From DTDX01 sp964608455 (GTDB lineage Archaea; Thermoproteota; Bathyarchaeia; 40CM-2-53-6; DTDX01), in assembly GCA_964608455.1 (NCBI GenBank), contig CAZSNM010000015.1, forward strand, positions 1 through 28,998: a DNA stretch of 28,998 bases, given 5' to 3'. Made by a program: the position numbers and the translations under genes. This document shows positions 21,881 to 28,998 of the stretch, in pieces. A model generated the notes under the pieces. The model was not told the origin of the DNA, did not search any database, and saw only the letters and a program-made list of their open reading frames with translations. The first letter of the stretch is position 1. Each line of letters starts with the position of its first letter.

Positions 21881-23155
21881 TTACCTAATTATTACTTTAT
21901 ATTTTTGCGTTGGAGCATCCAATGTTTTTAAGTTTTCAGGAAGTTTTTTTATTTCTTCAAGAAAAGTTTCCTTAATTTCTTTAAGAGACTTAAATGTGTA
22001 AATAATTTTTCCTTTTTCAACAACTTTAAAAACTAGTTTTTCCCCTTCAACTTCTTCATTAAACCTTACTAATTCATCATAATTCATAACTCCATTTTGA
22101 AGATAATGTCTTATTATTTGTCTTTTATAGGGAAATGTTGCTTTTCCAGGGCTTAATTTAAATTTTGGTTTTCCATCATATTCCACAAGTTTATATGCTA
22201 TATCTAAATATGGTTGATCAGCAGATGTTACAAGTTTTGTTCCAACAGCAAATATGTCTACAGGAGCTTTTTCATCCATGAGCTTTTTTATATCATGTTC
22301 ATCCAAACCTCCGCTAACAATAATTTTAACATCATTAAGGCCAGCTTCATCAAGAATTTCTCTAACTTTTTTTGAAAGTTTAACTAAATCTCCGCTATCT
22401 ATTCTTACAGCTATGGCTTTAACACCTTCTTTAGCTAGTTTAACAACTTTTTTAGCAGCTGATAAAGTATCATATGTATCTATAAGAAAGATTGGTATTT
22501 TAGGAAAACTTTTAGCAAAACATTTAAAAGCTTCCTCTTCAGAATCAAAAACCATAACATAGGAATGAGCCATCGTTCCAACAACAGGTATACCAAAATT
22601 TTTTCCAGCTTCCAAATTTGAAGTTGAATCTATTCCCGCTATATATGCTGCTCTAGCAGCATATACACCAGCTTCAATTCCATGAGCCCTTCTAAATCCA
22701 AAATCTATAACACGTTTACCTCCGCTTACAATAAAGCTTCTAGCAGCTTTAGATGCAATTAAAGTTTGAAAATGAATAATATTAATTATTAATGTTTCAA
22801 GAATTTGAGCATCAGGTAAATTTGCTTCAACTTGAATTAAAGGTTCATTTTCAAAAATGATTTTTCCTTCATTTACAGCATAAATATCGCCTGAAAATCT
22901 ATAATTTTCAAGATAATCCAAAAAGTTTTTGGAAAAAATTTTTAAGTTCTCTAAATAATTTAATTCTTCCTCTGTAAATCTAAAATTTTTTATTTTTTCT
23001 AGCAATGTTTCTAAACCGGCAGCTACAAGAAAACTTCTGTTTTTAGGAAGCCTCCTAATAAACAAGCTAAATACAGCAGGTTTAGTTTTACCATTTTCTA
23101 AATAGCTTTGAGCCATGGTTAACTCATAGAGGTCTGTGGATAAAGCTATATTCAA
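21881..23155 (-). CDS. pncB: Nicotinate phosphoribosyltransferase
   Basis: A 424-aa enzyme of the Preiss-Handler NAD salvage pathway, making nicotinate mononucleotide from nicotinate and PRPP. The N-terminus STDLYELTMAQSYLENG is diagnostic. The histidine that is phosphorylated in the family lies in GTMAHSYVM. RIDSGDL and IVSGGLDEHDIKKL form the phosphoribosyl-binding region. FGFRRAHGIEAGVYAARAAYIAG is also a conserved block. Length is typical of the archaeal short form. It shares a 120-nt divergent promoter region with the Kef-type antiporter gene. Confidence 0.94.
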   Translation of the reverse strand: MNIALSTDLYELTMAQSYLENGKTKPAVFSLFIRRLPKNRSFLVAAGLETLLEKIKNFRFTEEELNYLENLKIFSKNFLDYLENYRFSGDIYAVNEGKIIFENEPLIQVEANLPDAQILETLIINIIHFQTLIASKAARSFIVSGGKRVIDFGFRRAHGIEAGVYAARAAYIAGIDSTSNLEAGKNFGIPVVGTMAHSYVMVFDSEEEAFKCFAKSFPKIPIFLIDTYDTLSAAKKVVKLAKEGVKAIAVRIDSGDLVKLSKKVREILDEAGLNDVKIIVSGGLDEHDIKKLMDEKAPVDIFAVGTKLVTSADQPYLDIAYKLVEYDGKPKFKLSPGKATFPYKRQIIRHYLQNGVMNYDELVRFNEEVEGEKLVFKVVEKGKIIYTFKSLKEIKETFLEEIKKLPENLKTLDAPTQKYKVIIR

Positions 23156-23216
23156 TTTTCATTCCCAGCCAACAGTAAACTTAGTTTTTAGAATTTTTAA
23201 AAAGAAAATCTTACTC

Positions 23217-23263
23217 TAAAGTTTTATGGTTTAAACTTTAAATTTAATCTTAAAGTTTTATAT
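23217..23263 (+). promoter_or_regulatory. Promoter with 11-bp direct repeats before antiporter gene
   Basis: TAAAGTTTTAT occurs at 23217-23227 and again at 23251-23261, 34 nt apart, with GTTTAAAC between them. The second copy contains the likely TATA element (TTTATAT, 23257-23263), 13 nt before the ATG. The first copy may be a second promoter or a regulator site. Confidence 0.35.
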
Positions 23264-23275
23264 TAAGGATGCAAA

Positions 23276-24391
23276 ATGGAGTTTTTAATTGATATAATTG
23301 TTGTTTTAACAGCATCTCTTATATTAATCATTTTAATGAATCATTTTCGTTTACCAATAATAATTGGATTATTAATAGTTGGGATGATTATTGGACCTTA
23401 CGGATTAAACTTAATTAAAAATACATTATTAATAGATGTTTTAGCTGAGCTTGGAATAATTCTTCTTCTTTTTCTATTAGGTTTAGAACTTAACCCCAAG
23501 GAATTAAGCATGCTATGGGGAAACACATTAATTTTTTCTTTATGTGAAATTTCAACATCATTTATTTTAGGTTTAACTTCAGGTTTATTTTTGGGTTGGA
23601 GTTTTATAGAAGCTTTTATTCTAGGTTTAATCTTATCTATAAGTAGCACAGCAATAATTGGGAAAACAATAATGAGTGAATTTAAAATTTCTGAATCAAA
23701 ATTGATTATAAGCATCTTAATTGTTGAAGATTTATTTGTAGTATTCTTATTATTTTTAATGCCTGGGTTAGTTTTAAGGGGAATAAAAATACTTCAGTTT
23801 TTATTTATGAGTTTAAAAGCGGCAATTTTAATTGCTATAATTTTTGCAGTAAATAAATTTTTAATACCGCGAATAATAGATAAAATATGTCATTATGAGA
23901 TTGAAATTGAGGAAGTTGGTTTTCTTTTAGGATTAACTTTATGTTTAACAGCTGCTTCTCTCTCTAAATTTTTAGGTTTTTCTTCTGGTCTTGGAGCTTT
24001 CCTTTCAGGATTGTTTCTTGTAGGTAAAAGAGCACGTTTTATTTATGAAAAGCTTCGTTCAATTAAAGATTTATTTATAATCCTTTTTTTCGTTTCGATG
24101 GGTATGCTTATAGATTTCTCATTTTTAAAATTTGGAAAAGCCATTCTTTTAATAATTTTAGCAAGCATTGCTGGAAAGCTTTTAGGTTTTATTGTGGCAG
24201 GTTACATAATAGGTTTTAAAAGCAAGAGTTACAAAATGGGGTTAAGAATGATTCCTAGAGGAGAATTTTCTTTTGTAATAGCTAGAACAAGTATAAATTT
24301 AGGTTTAACTTCCCCAATGATTTTCCCAATAACTGGATCAATTGTTCTTGTTACATCTATACTTGATTCATTAATTAAGCGTTTTGAATAA
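23276..24391 (+). CDS. Kef-type cation/proton antiporter membrane subunit (CPA2)
   Basis: A 371-aa integral membrane protein of the monovalent cation:proton antiporter-2 family, with 11-13 hydrophobic segments. Seen: LPIIIGLLIVGMIIGPYGLNLI, ELGIILLLFLLGLELNPKEL, LSISSTAIIGKTIMSEF, IVEDLFVVFLL, and GLGAFLSGLFLVGK. The C-terminal MIPRGEFSFVIARTSINLGL carries the conserved Arg-Gly-Glu-Phe motif. There is no cytoplasmic TrkA-N (RCK) domain, so gating may depend on a separate protein not found in this window. It probably exchanges K+ or Na+ for H+. AAGGA precedes the ATG. Confidence 0.9.
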   Translation: MEFLIDIIVVLTASLILIILMNHFRLPIIIGLLIVGMIIGPYGLNLIKNTLLIDVLAELGIILLLFLLGLELNPKELSMLWGNTLIFSLCEISTSFILGLTSGLFLGWSFIEAFILGLILSISSTAIIGKTIMSEFKISESKLIISILIVEDLFVVFLLFLMPGLVLRGIKILQFLFMSLKAAILIAIIFAVNKFLIPRIIDKICHYEIEIEEVGFLLGLTLCLTAASLSKFLGFSSGLGAFLSGLFLVGKRARFIYEKLRSIKDLFIILFFVSMGMLIDFSFLKFGKAILLIILASIAGKLLGFIVAGYIIGFKSKSYKMGLRMIPRGEFSFVIARTSINLGLTSPMIFPITGSIVLVTSILDSLIKRFE

Positions 24392-24404
24392 TTAAAAATT
24401 TATT

Positions 24405-25586
24405 TTATTTAATTTTCTCTATTTCTGAATCAAACTTAACAACAAATTCTTTTTCTTTTCCTTTTAAAAACACTCCTGAAGCAGCTATAGAATGTCCATC
24501 GCCAAATCCATTAAAAAACTCGCAAATTTTAGGTAAAACTTTTGATAAAGCTGGTTTCATCCCAAGATTTATTGATTCCGCAAGCTTTTTTGGGGCTCTT
24601 CCAGAAACCTTAATATACTCTTCATTTAATAAACCGAACTTTGGTATTTCCTTAGGTATAGGCATCATTCCAAGAAGATATTTTTCAGGATTTACAATTC
24701 GTTGAAAGCTTAGGTAAGAACAAAAGCTTCCAATTACTTTTCCACCCATACCATTAAAAATGTCTCCAGCATAAAACCATTGAGTATTTTCTAATTGATT
24801 TAATCCTTTAAGCTTTAATTCATTTAACATTTTTTCATTTGCTTTTTTACGTTTTTCTTCAAGTTCAAGCGTTTTTCTTTTAAATTCTTCTGAAAAACCA
24901 TTTAAGCATATTGATATACCTATTTCAGGGCCATTTTGATAATAACCTACTGAACCTAAAATGGATAAAAGTGTCGAAACTCTTTTAACTGAAATAGGCT
25001 CGCCTAAACCTAAAACTTTAATTTCCTTTCCAGAAAATTTAACAAGATTCTTTTTTAAAGCATCTTCTAAAGCCATTTTATTTAACCCAATCGGTTCACC
25101 AGGGATTTCAACTGAACCAATCACAGCTAAATGAGCTAAATCCATGTTTTCTTCATTTAAAGCTTTAGCAAAAAAATAAGCTGTTGAAGAAGCTGAAGCT
25201 TCTCTTTCTCCGCTTAAACCAAACAATTCTGGATTTAAATTGTAAACATTTAAATTAAATATAGGCTTTGTATCATGATGATCTAAAATTATAATTAAAT
25301 TTTTTAATTCATTAAATTGAGAAATTTTTTCGATATGGAAAGAGCCTATATCTGTATAAAAAATTATTTTTTCTTCTTTACCTTGAACAGTTTTAATTAT
25401 ATTTGGAAAAAGTTTATCTAAGCATAAAGTTTCAATTTTAAAACCAAACCTTTCTAAAGCCTTTTTTATTATTGAAGCTGAACATAAACCATCAGCTTCA
25501 TCATGATGAATTATTAAAGCCTCTTTAACTCTAGATTTTTTTAAGGCTTCAGCAGCTTTAATTAAACTTTCAAAAAATTCTTTCAA
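24405..25586 (-). CDS. DHH-family phosphoesterase (RecJ-like)
   Basis: A 393-aa archaeal DHH/DHHA1 protein. Motif I is HHDEADGLCSASI (about residue 27), motif II is in YTDIGSF, motif III is LDHHDTKP, and the acidic motif IV region lies in LAVIGSVEIPGE. The C-terminal DHHA1 nucleotide-binding site is GFGDGHSIAASG. The family contains the archaeal RecJ/GAN nucleases (5' to 3' exonuclease working with the CMG helicase, or a Cdc45-like partner) and small-oligonucleotide phosphodiesterases. All metal-binding motifs look intact, so it is probably active. It follows topoisomerase IB on the same strand with a 43-nt gap, so joint expression in DNA replication or repair is plausible. Confidence 0.9.
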   Translation of the reverse strand: MKEFFESLIKAAEALKKSRVKEALIIHHDEADGLCSASIIKKALERFGFKIETLCLDKLFPNIIKTVQGKEEKIIFYTDIGSFHIEKISQFNELKNLIIILDHHDTKPIFNLNVYNLNPELFGLSGEREASASSTAYFFAKALNEENMDLAHLAVIGSVEIPGEPIGLNKMALEDALKKNLVKFSGKEIKVLGLGEPISVKRVSTLLSILGSVGYYQNGPEIGISICLNGFSEEFKRKTLELEEKRKKANEKMLNELKLKGLNQLENTQWFYAGDIFNGMGGKVIGSFCSYLSFQRIVNPEKYLLGMMPIPKEIPKFGLLNEEYIKVSGRAPKKLAESINLGMKPALSKVLPKICEFFNGFGDGHSIAASGVFLKGKEKEFVVKFDSEIEKIK

Positions 25587-25629
25587 GATTTACTCAATTA
25601 AAATTTAATTTAAAAATTAATAAAGTTTT

Positions 25630-27132
25630 TTAATTTTGTTCAGTTTCTATCCAAGAAAACTTTTTTTGAAGACTTTTAGGATAATAAAGTTTCCAATCAA
25701 AATTGATTTTTTTACACCATTCATAATAAACCCTTGGATCAATATATGATTTCAATGAGGTAGTTAAGTTATATTCATTTGTTTTCTTCATAAGCTTTAT
25801 TTGAAGCTTCAATTTCTTAATAGCTTCCTTACGTTTTTTAGTTGGTTTTTTGCTTTTTAATTCTTTAAGACGCTCCTCTTTTTTTCTTAGTCTTTCCTTC
25901 CAATTTTTCGGAGGAGTTTTTTTATGATTTAATTCGATAGCAGCTTGAAGATTTGCCATTTTAGCTATAAATTTTTTTATATAATCTGGGTCTTCAGGAT
26001 TTACTTTTTGAGCTTCTAGATATTCCTTAACAATTTTTGTTCCATGATATGTTCGGAAAACTTTAGCTGTTAAACCAGGCATGACTTCGCTTAAAAAAGC
26101 ATTAACATCTTCAGACTTTACTTCATCAAAAATAGAAGAGTTAGCTGAAGCAATAAACTCTTTTAAATTATTTACAACCAGGCTTGGGAGTTCAACTTCC
26201 TTTCGCCATTTTACAGAATCTTTCCCTAAAAATTTGAAAACTACTTTACCATTAGGTTTTATTTGAACATGTTCAGGTCTAAGAGTTGTTGCTCCAACAG
26301 TATCAGCTTCATCCTCATCTTTTTCATCCCCCACTCTAAACTTTAATTTATCAATTAAATAGCATACTGTAGCTATTTTTCTTTGCTTAACATCACTACT
26401 TGTTAAATTCATCCATATATGCTTTCTAACTTCAGAAATTTTTTCATCAAGAGAGTTAGCTTTATCAAATTTTTCTTTTTCCCTAGCCTGCTTTAATGGT
26501 GATGAATCTGAAAGCCATACATATTTCATTTTTCCAGTTAACTTATCCCTCCATCGAGCAATCCACATTGCATCAGGTTCCCACACTATTTCTTTCCATT
26601 TACCTTCAGGAATGGGCGCGTTAGGAGAAAGATTTAAAGTTATATCTTCTTGCTTTGGTCCAGGTTTCCATCTACCTCTAAGAGGATGTTTACCTCTACC
26701 AATAAATATTGAAGATGGTTCTACAGTGTAATTTGCAACTTCTACTTTTTCTCCATCAACAATTGCCCATCCATATTTAGCTTTATTCAATTCCCTAATA
26801 ATCTTTCTTTGTTCAGAAAGCTTCTTTTCTTCTTCCTTGCTTAAAGATTCTTTAATTCTTTTCTCATTTTCAATATAAGCAATTATTTCGGAGAAATCAA
26901 AATCTTCAGGTTGACATTTACATTTTAAATTTAAAGCTTTAGCAAAATCCTTGAAAAAGTTTTTAACAAAAGTTTTATCTTCAACATATTTTGTTCCAAG
27001 TTTTTTAACCCAGGCTACCGCCATTTCTTCTTGTTCAGCAGTAAGCCTTATTCTTTCTCCTCTAAACATTATAGAGAAGCCTTTAGGTTCATAGCTGGGA
27101 ACCAATACTCCATTATGAATTAGCTCCCTCAT
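25630..27132 (-). CDS. top1: Eukaryotic-type DNA topoisomerase IB
   Basis: A 500-aa type IB topoisomerase of the eukaryotic Top1 family, which relaxes supercoils through a 3'-phosphotyrosine intermediate. All five active-site residues are present: Arg266 (KLKFRVGDEK), Lys304 (FLGKDSVKWR), Arg360 (VFRTYHGTK), His403 (ELNHKKTPP) and Tyr463 (SYIDPRVYYEW). The N-terminal core domain is included (GVLVPSYEPKGFSIMFRGERIRLTAEQEEMA; WAIVDGEKVEV; EPSSIFIGRGKHPLRGRWKPG). A Lys/Glu-rich linker (about 407-450) joins core and C-terminal domain as in human Top1. The long charged N-terminal extension of the eukaryotic enzyme is missing. Archaeal occurrence is restricted, which makes it a taxonomic marker. 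Confidence 0.96.
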   Translation of the reverse strand: MRELIHNGVLVPSYEPKGFSIMFRGERIRLTAEQEEMAVAWVKKLGTKYVEDKTFVKNFFKDFAKALNLKCKCQPEDFDFSEIIAYIENEKRIKESLSKEEEKKLSEQRKIIRELNKAKYGWAIVDGEKVEVANYTVEPSSIFIGRGKHPLRGRWKPGPKQEDITLNLSPNAPIPEGKWKEIVWEPDAMWIARWRDKLTGKMKYVWLSDSSPLKQAREKEKFDKANSLDEKISEVRKHIWMNLTSSDVKQRKIATVCYLIDKLKFRVGDEKDEDEADTVGATTLRPEHVQIKPNGKVVFKFLGKDSVKWRKEVELPSLVVNNLKEFIASANSSIFDEVKSEDVNAFLSEVMPGLTAKVFRTYHGTKIVKEYLEAQKVNPEDPDYIKKFIAKMANLQAAIELNHKKTPPKNWKERLRKKEERLKELKSKKPTKKRKEAIKKLKLQIKLMKKTNEYNLTTSLKSYIDPRVYYEWCKKINFDWKLYYPKSLQKKFSWIETEQN

Positions 27133-27328
27133 TGAATTTCATCCAGCTCCGTTGCAACACAAAGTTTCTTAAAATAAAGTTTTACATTTAATTTTTAGCT
27201 GAATTGTTTTAAACCCTTTTCTATGCGAACTTATATTTTATCAATAATGCAAACTTATTAATTTTATTTCATTATCTTAAATATTTAAAAAGAAAAAATT
27301 TAATGATTTTAAATAGGTTGAAGTAAGC

Positions 27329-28150
27329 TTGAAAATCTTTAAAGAATTTATTGCTGAAAACATTAATGAAAAGAAAAGTGTGCTTTGTATAGGGCTTGAT
27401 CCCGCTTTACCAGCTCAAAGAGAAAAAAATGTTATTTCAACTAAATATTTAATAAATGCAAATGAAAATGAAGCTAGATTAAAATTTTGTTTAGACTTAA
27501 TCGATGAAATTTCAGAATTTTGCATTGCTATTAAAGTTAACGAGCAATATGTTAAAGGTTTTTCTTCGATTCATCATCAAACCTTAACAAGCAAAGCTTA
27601 TAAAGCTGGTTTAGCTTCAATATATGATCTTAAATTAGGTGATATTGAAGATACCGTTGAAGCAGCTTTATTTTATATTAAAAATTGGGGTTATAACGCT
27701 ATAACAGTAAATCCATTCCCTGGAAACTTAAAGTATATAATAAAGAAAGCTGAAAGCAGCAATATAGGCGTTTTAACTCTAACTCTAATGTCAAATTCTG
27801 AGTCAAAAAAATATTTTAAACAATCTAAAATTGAGGGTAAACCGGTTTACTTAAAGATAGCTGAGGAAGTTAAAGCGTTTAATGGGGATGGTTGCATAGT
27901 TGGAGTAGGTAAATATACCACTGGTAAAGACATAAAAAAAGTTAGAGAAATTATAGGTGAAGAAAAAATTATTTTATTTCCTGGAGTAGGCATGCAAAAG
28001 GGGGATCCTAAAAAAGCAATAAAAAACGGTGGAAAAAACATTTTAATCAATGTAGGAAGAACTATAATTTATTCAGAAAATCCAAGAAAAAAAGCTGAAG
28101 AATACAATGAAATGTTTAACAAAATTAGAAATCAACTTAAAATTTTATAA
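27329..28150 (+). CDS. pyrF: Orotidine 5'-phosphate decarboxylase
   Basis: A 273-aa TIM-barrel enzyme for the last step of UMP synthesis. It is of the longer (type 2-like) form rather than the short archaeal one. Substrate-binding GLDPALP is at 22-28. The catalytic Asp-Lys-x2-Asp array is in IYDLKLGDIEDT. VNPFPGN, a phosphate-binding loop FPGVGMQKGDP and ILINVGRTIIYS follow. The TTG start at 27329 has no good alternative. TATA-like TTAAATATTTAA lies at 27278-27289. Its 3' end overlaps the convergent CxxC-protein gene by 19 nt. Confidence 0.92.
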   Translation: MKIFKEFIAENINEKKSVLCIGLDPALPAQREKNVISTKYLINANENEARLKFCLDLIDEISEFCIAIKVNEQYVKGFSSIHHQTLTSKAYKAGLASIYDLKLGDIEDTVEAALFYIKNWGYNAITVNPFPGNLKYIIKKAESSNIGVLTLTLMSNSESKKYFKQSKIEGKPVYLKIAEEVKAFNGDGCIVGVGKYTTGKDIKKVREIIGEEKIILFPGVGMQKGDPKKAIKNGGKNILINVGRTIIYSENPRKKAEEYNEMFNKIRNQLKIL

Positions 28151-28404
28151 ATAACAATAAAGCCTTCATCATTTTCTTTAACTTCAGCCACTTCTATATT
28201 TAATGAGGAAACTAAACTTTTTATTTCATAAATTAAATCTTCAAAGTAATCATAAACACCACAAGATCGACAAAAAGGTCCCTTAAATTCAACAGTAAAC
28301 TGATTTGAGGAAACCTCAATAAGCTTAGCAATAGCTTCAGGGCTTCTAAAATGATTATAAATTTTAATAGCTTCCTCAATAATTTCTTTTAAACTTAAAT
28401 TCAA
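28132..28404 (-). CDS. Hypothetical small protein with CxxC motif
   Basis: A 90-aa protein I do not recognise. It has an N-terminal helix (LKEIIEEAIKIYNHFRSPEAIAKLIEV), a strand (NQFTVEFKGPF), a CRSCG motif at about residues 45-49, a helix (YDYFEDLIYEIKSLVSSL) and two final strands (EVAEVKENDEGFIVIYKI). This alpha-beta plan with one CxxC could be a metal- or redox-active site. Composition and codon use match the neighbours, so it is probably real. It overlaps the 3' end of pyrF tail to tail and shares a short AT-rich intergenic region with acylphosphatase. Confidence 0.75.
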   Translation of the reverse strand: MNLSLKEIIEEAIKIYNHFRSPEAIAKLIEVSSNQFTVEFKGPFCRSCGVYDYFEDLIYEIKSLVSSLNIEVAEVKENDEGFIVIYKILS

Positions 28405-28440
28405 TTTTACTCTCTAAAGTATTTAAACATTAAAAGAAAT

Positions 28441-28468
28441 TTAAATTTAATTAAATTTAATAAGGTGA
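28441..28468 (+). promoter_or_regulatory. 20-bp palindrome and ribosome binding site before acylphosphatase
   Basis: TTAAATTTAATTAAATTTAA (28441-28460) is a perfect palindrome and also two copies of a 10-mer. It may contain the TATA element or a regulator site. A strong Shine-Dalgarno AAGGTGAG follows at 28462-28469, about 8 nt before the ATG. Confidence 0.35.
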
Positions 28469-28476
28469 GTTAATTA

Positions 28477-28752
28477 ATGAAGGCTAGAGCTCACGTTTTC
28501 ATAAGTGGTTTAGTGCAAGGAGTATTTTTTAGATGGGAAACAAGAAAAAACGCGTTAAAAAATAATGTTAAAGGCTGGGTTAGAAATTTACGCGATGGAA
28601 GAGTTGAAGCGGTTTTTGAAGGAGAAAAAGAAGATATTGAAAAAATGATTAAGTTTTGTGAAAGGGGACCTCCAGGAGCTAAAGTTGAAAAAGTAGAAGT
28701 TAAATGGGAAGATTATAAAGGAGAATATGAAAGCTTTGAAATCATTTATTAA
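28477..28752 (+). CDS. acyP: Acylphosphatase
   Basis: A 91-aa alpha/beta-sandwich enzyme that hydrolyses acyl phosphates such as carbamoyl or acetyl phosphate. The active-site loop is GLVQGVFFR with Arg19, and the catalytic Asn37 lies in GWVRNLRDGRVEAVFEG. The closing strand is YESFEIIY. Length and all core motifs are standard. It has a strong ribosome binding site and is followed after about 75 nt by tRNA-Glu. Confidence 0.97.
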   Translation: MKARAHVFISGLVQGVFFRWETRKNALKNNVKGWVRNLRDGRVEAVFEGEKEDIEKMIKFCERGPPGAKVEKVEVKWEDYKGEYESFEIIY

Positions 28753-28784
28753 ATATTTTTATTAAGCATTTTAAAGAAATGGTA

Positions 28785-28797
28785 AAATATAAAAATA
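28785..28797 (+). promoter_or_regulatory. TATA box of tRNA-Glu
   Basis: AAAATATAAAAAT lies about 30-40 nt before the first base of the tRNA, the expected place for an archaeal tRNA promoter. Confidence 0.45.
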
Positions 28798-28827
28798 GGT
28801 TAAGCGTTCTAAAAATTAAAAATAAAA

Positions 28828-28954
28828 GCTCCGGTGGTGTAGCCCGGTTAAGCTTAAGCATCGAAAGCATAGCGGCCTTATCTTAAAGGCCTAAAAAGCC
28901 TTAAGAGGCCAATCGAGCCGCTGATCGCGGGTTCAAATCCCGCCCGGAGCACCA
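28828..28954 (+). tRNA. tRNA-Glu (anticodon TTC) with two introns, CCA encoded
   Basis: Acceptor stem GCTCCGG/CCGGAGC, T stem GCGGG/CCCGC with loop TTCAAAT, discriminator A and encoded CCA are all present. The 127-nt gene is about 48 nt too long. Removing 28851-28865 (15 nt, D-loop, about position 20b/21) and 28880-28912 (33 nt, between positions 34 and 35) gives a standard archaeal tRNA-Glu: D arm GTGTAGCCCGGTTAAGCAT, anticodon stem GCGGC/GCCGC, loop CTTTCGA. The larger intron shows a bulge-helix-bulge-type site: exon GGCC pairs with intron GGCC, bulges TTA and AAT are cut as TT/A and AA/T, and the inner helix is TCTTAA/TTAAGA. The smaller has exon CGGT pairing with intron ATCG, flanked by 3-nt bulges. 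Confidence 0.9.
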
Positions 28955-28998
28955 TATAAAATCTTTTATTTTTGTTTTATCAAAATTTTTTGAGATTT

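Noticed and set aside
23276..24391. K+ channel-type Kef protein with RCK domain
   Set aside because: The protein ends right after the last membrane segments; there is no nucleotide-binding domain, and none is encoded next to it.
28441..28460. 20-bp palindrome as a strong separate finding
   Set aside because: It consists only of short A/T runs and is a tandem 10-mer, so chance is not unlikely in this composition. It is kept only as a promoter annotation.
28851..28912. Reading the long tRNA as a class II (Leu/Ser) tRNA with a long arm
   Set aside because: The excess lies in the D-loop and the anticodon loop, not in the variable region, which is only five bases (TGATC). Acceptor, D and T arms match archaeal tRNA-Glu.

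Overview
The window is archaeal chromosome. It carries archaeal information-processing genes (aIF2 gamma, RNA polymerase subunit Rpo7, Spt4, KEOPS subunits Kae1 and Bud32, a single-OB ssDNA-binding protein, GTP-dependent dephospho-CoA kinase), archaeal TATA boxes with short or absent leaders, Shine-Dalgarno sites, and a tRNA with archaeal-type introns. The DNA is very AT-rich. A eukaryotic-type topoisomerase IB together with tRNA introns at non-canonical positions points to the Thaumarchaeota/Aigarchaeota/Bathyarchaeia part of the TACK group. That placement is inference; there is no rRNA gene here.

Positions 1-12215 form a metabolic, accessory-looking half. A leftward cluster encodes a methylmalonate-semialdehyde-type dehydrogenase, a degenerate ferritin-like protein, a 44-residue cysteine-rich peptide and an ornithine cyclodeaminase/alanine dehydrogenase family enzyme. 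Divergent from it is a ParB-type DNA-binding protein with an apparent V4R-like C-terminal domain. A zinc alcohol dehydrogenase follows, with a 14-bp GC-rich palindrome just upstream of its TATA box. Next comes a complete branched-chain amino acid/amide ABC importer (Tat-exported binding protein, two ATPases, two permeases) and a DUF1028 Ntn-hydrolase-like protein. Together they suggest uptake and catabolism of an amino-acid-like or amide compound through an aldehyde and CoA ester, possibly controlled by the ParB-V4R protein.

Positions 12215-12960 hold gene debris and a tRNA-Arg(CCG). Positions 12960-15570 hold a double-GAF protein, RidA and a D-2-hydroxyacid dehydrogenase.

Positions 15580-20762 are the information-processing core: OB-fold protein, Bud32 and Kae1 leftward, then aIF2 gamma, PIN protein, Rpo7, Spt4 and dephospho-CoA kinase rightward. 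The PIN and Spt4 genes look as if they start at CTG. A perfect 30-bp palindrome lies between bud32 and the OB-fold gene.

Positions 20770-28998 hold an Ldh2-family dehydrogenase, nicotinate phosphoribosyltransferase, a Kef-type antiporter, a DHH phosphoesterase, topoisomerase IB, OMP decarboxylase, a small CxxC protein, acylphosphatase, and a tRNA-Glu(UUC) that seems to contain two introns (15 and 33 nt), both outside the canonical 37/38 site. No CRISPR array, insertion sequence or complete mobile element was seen.
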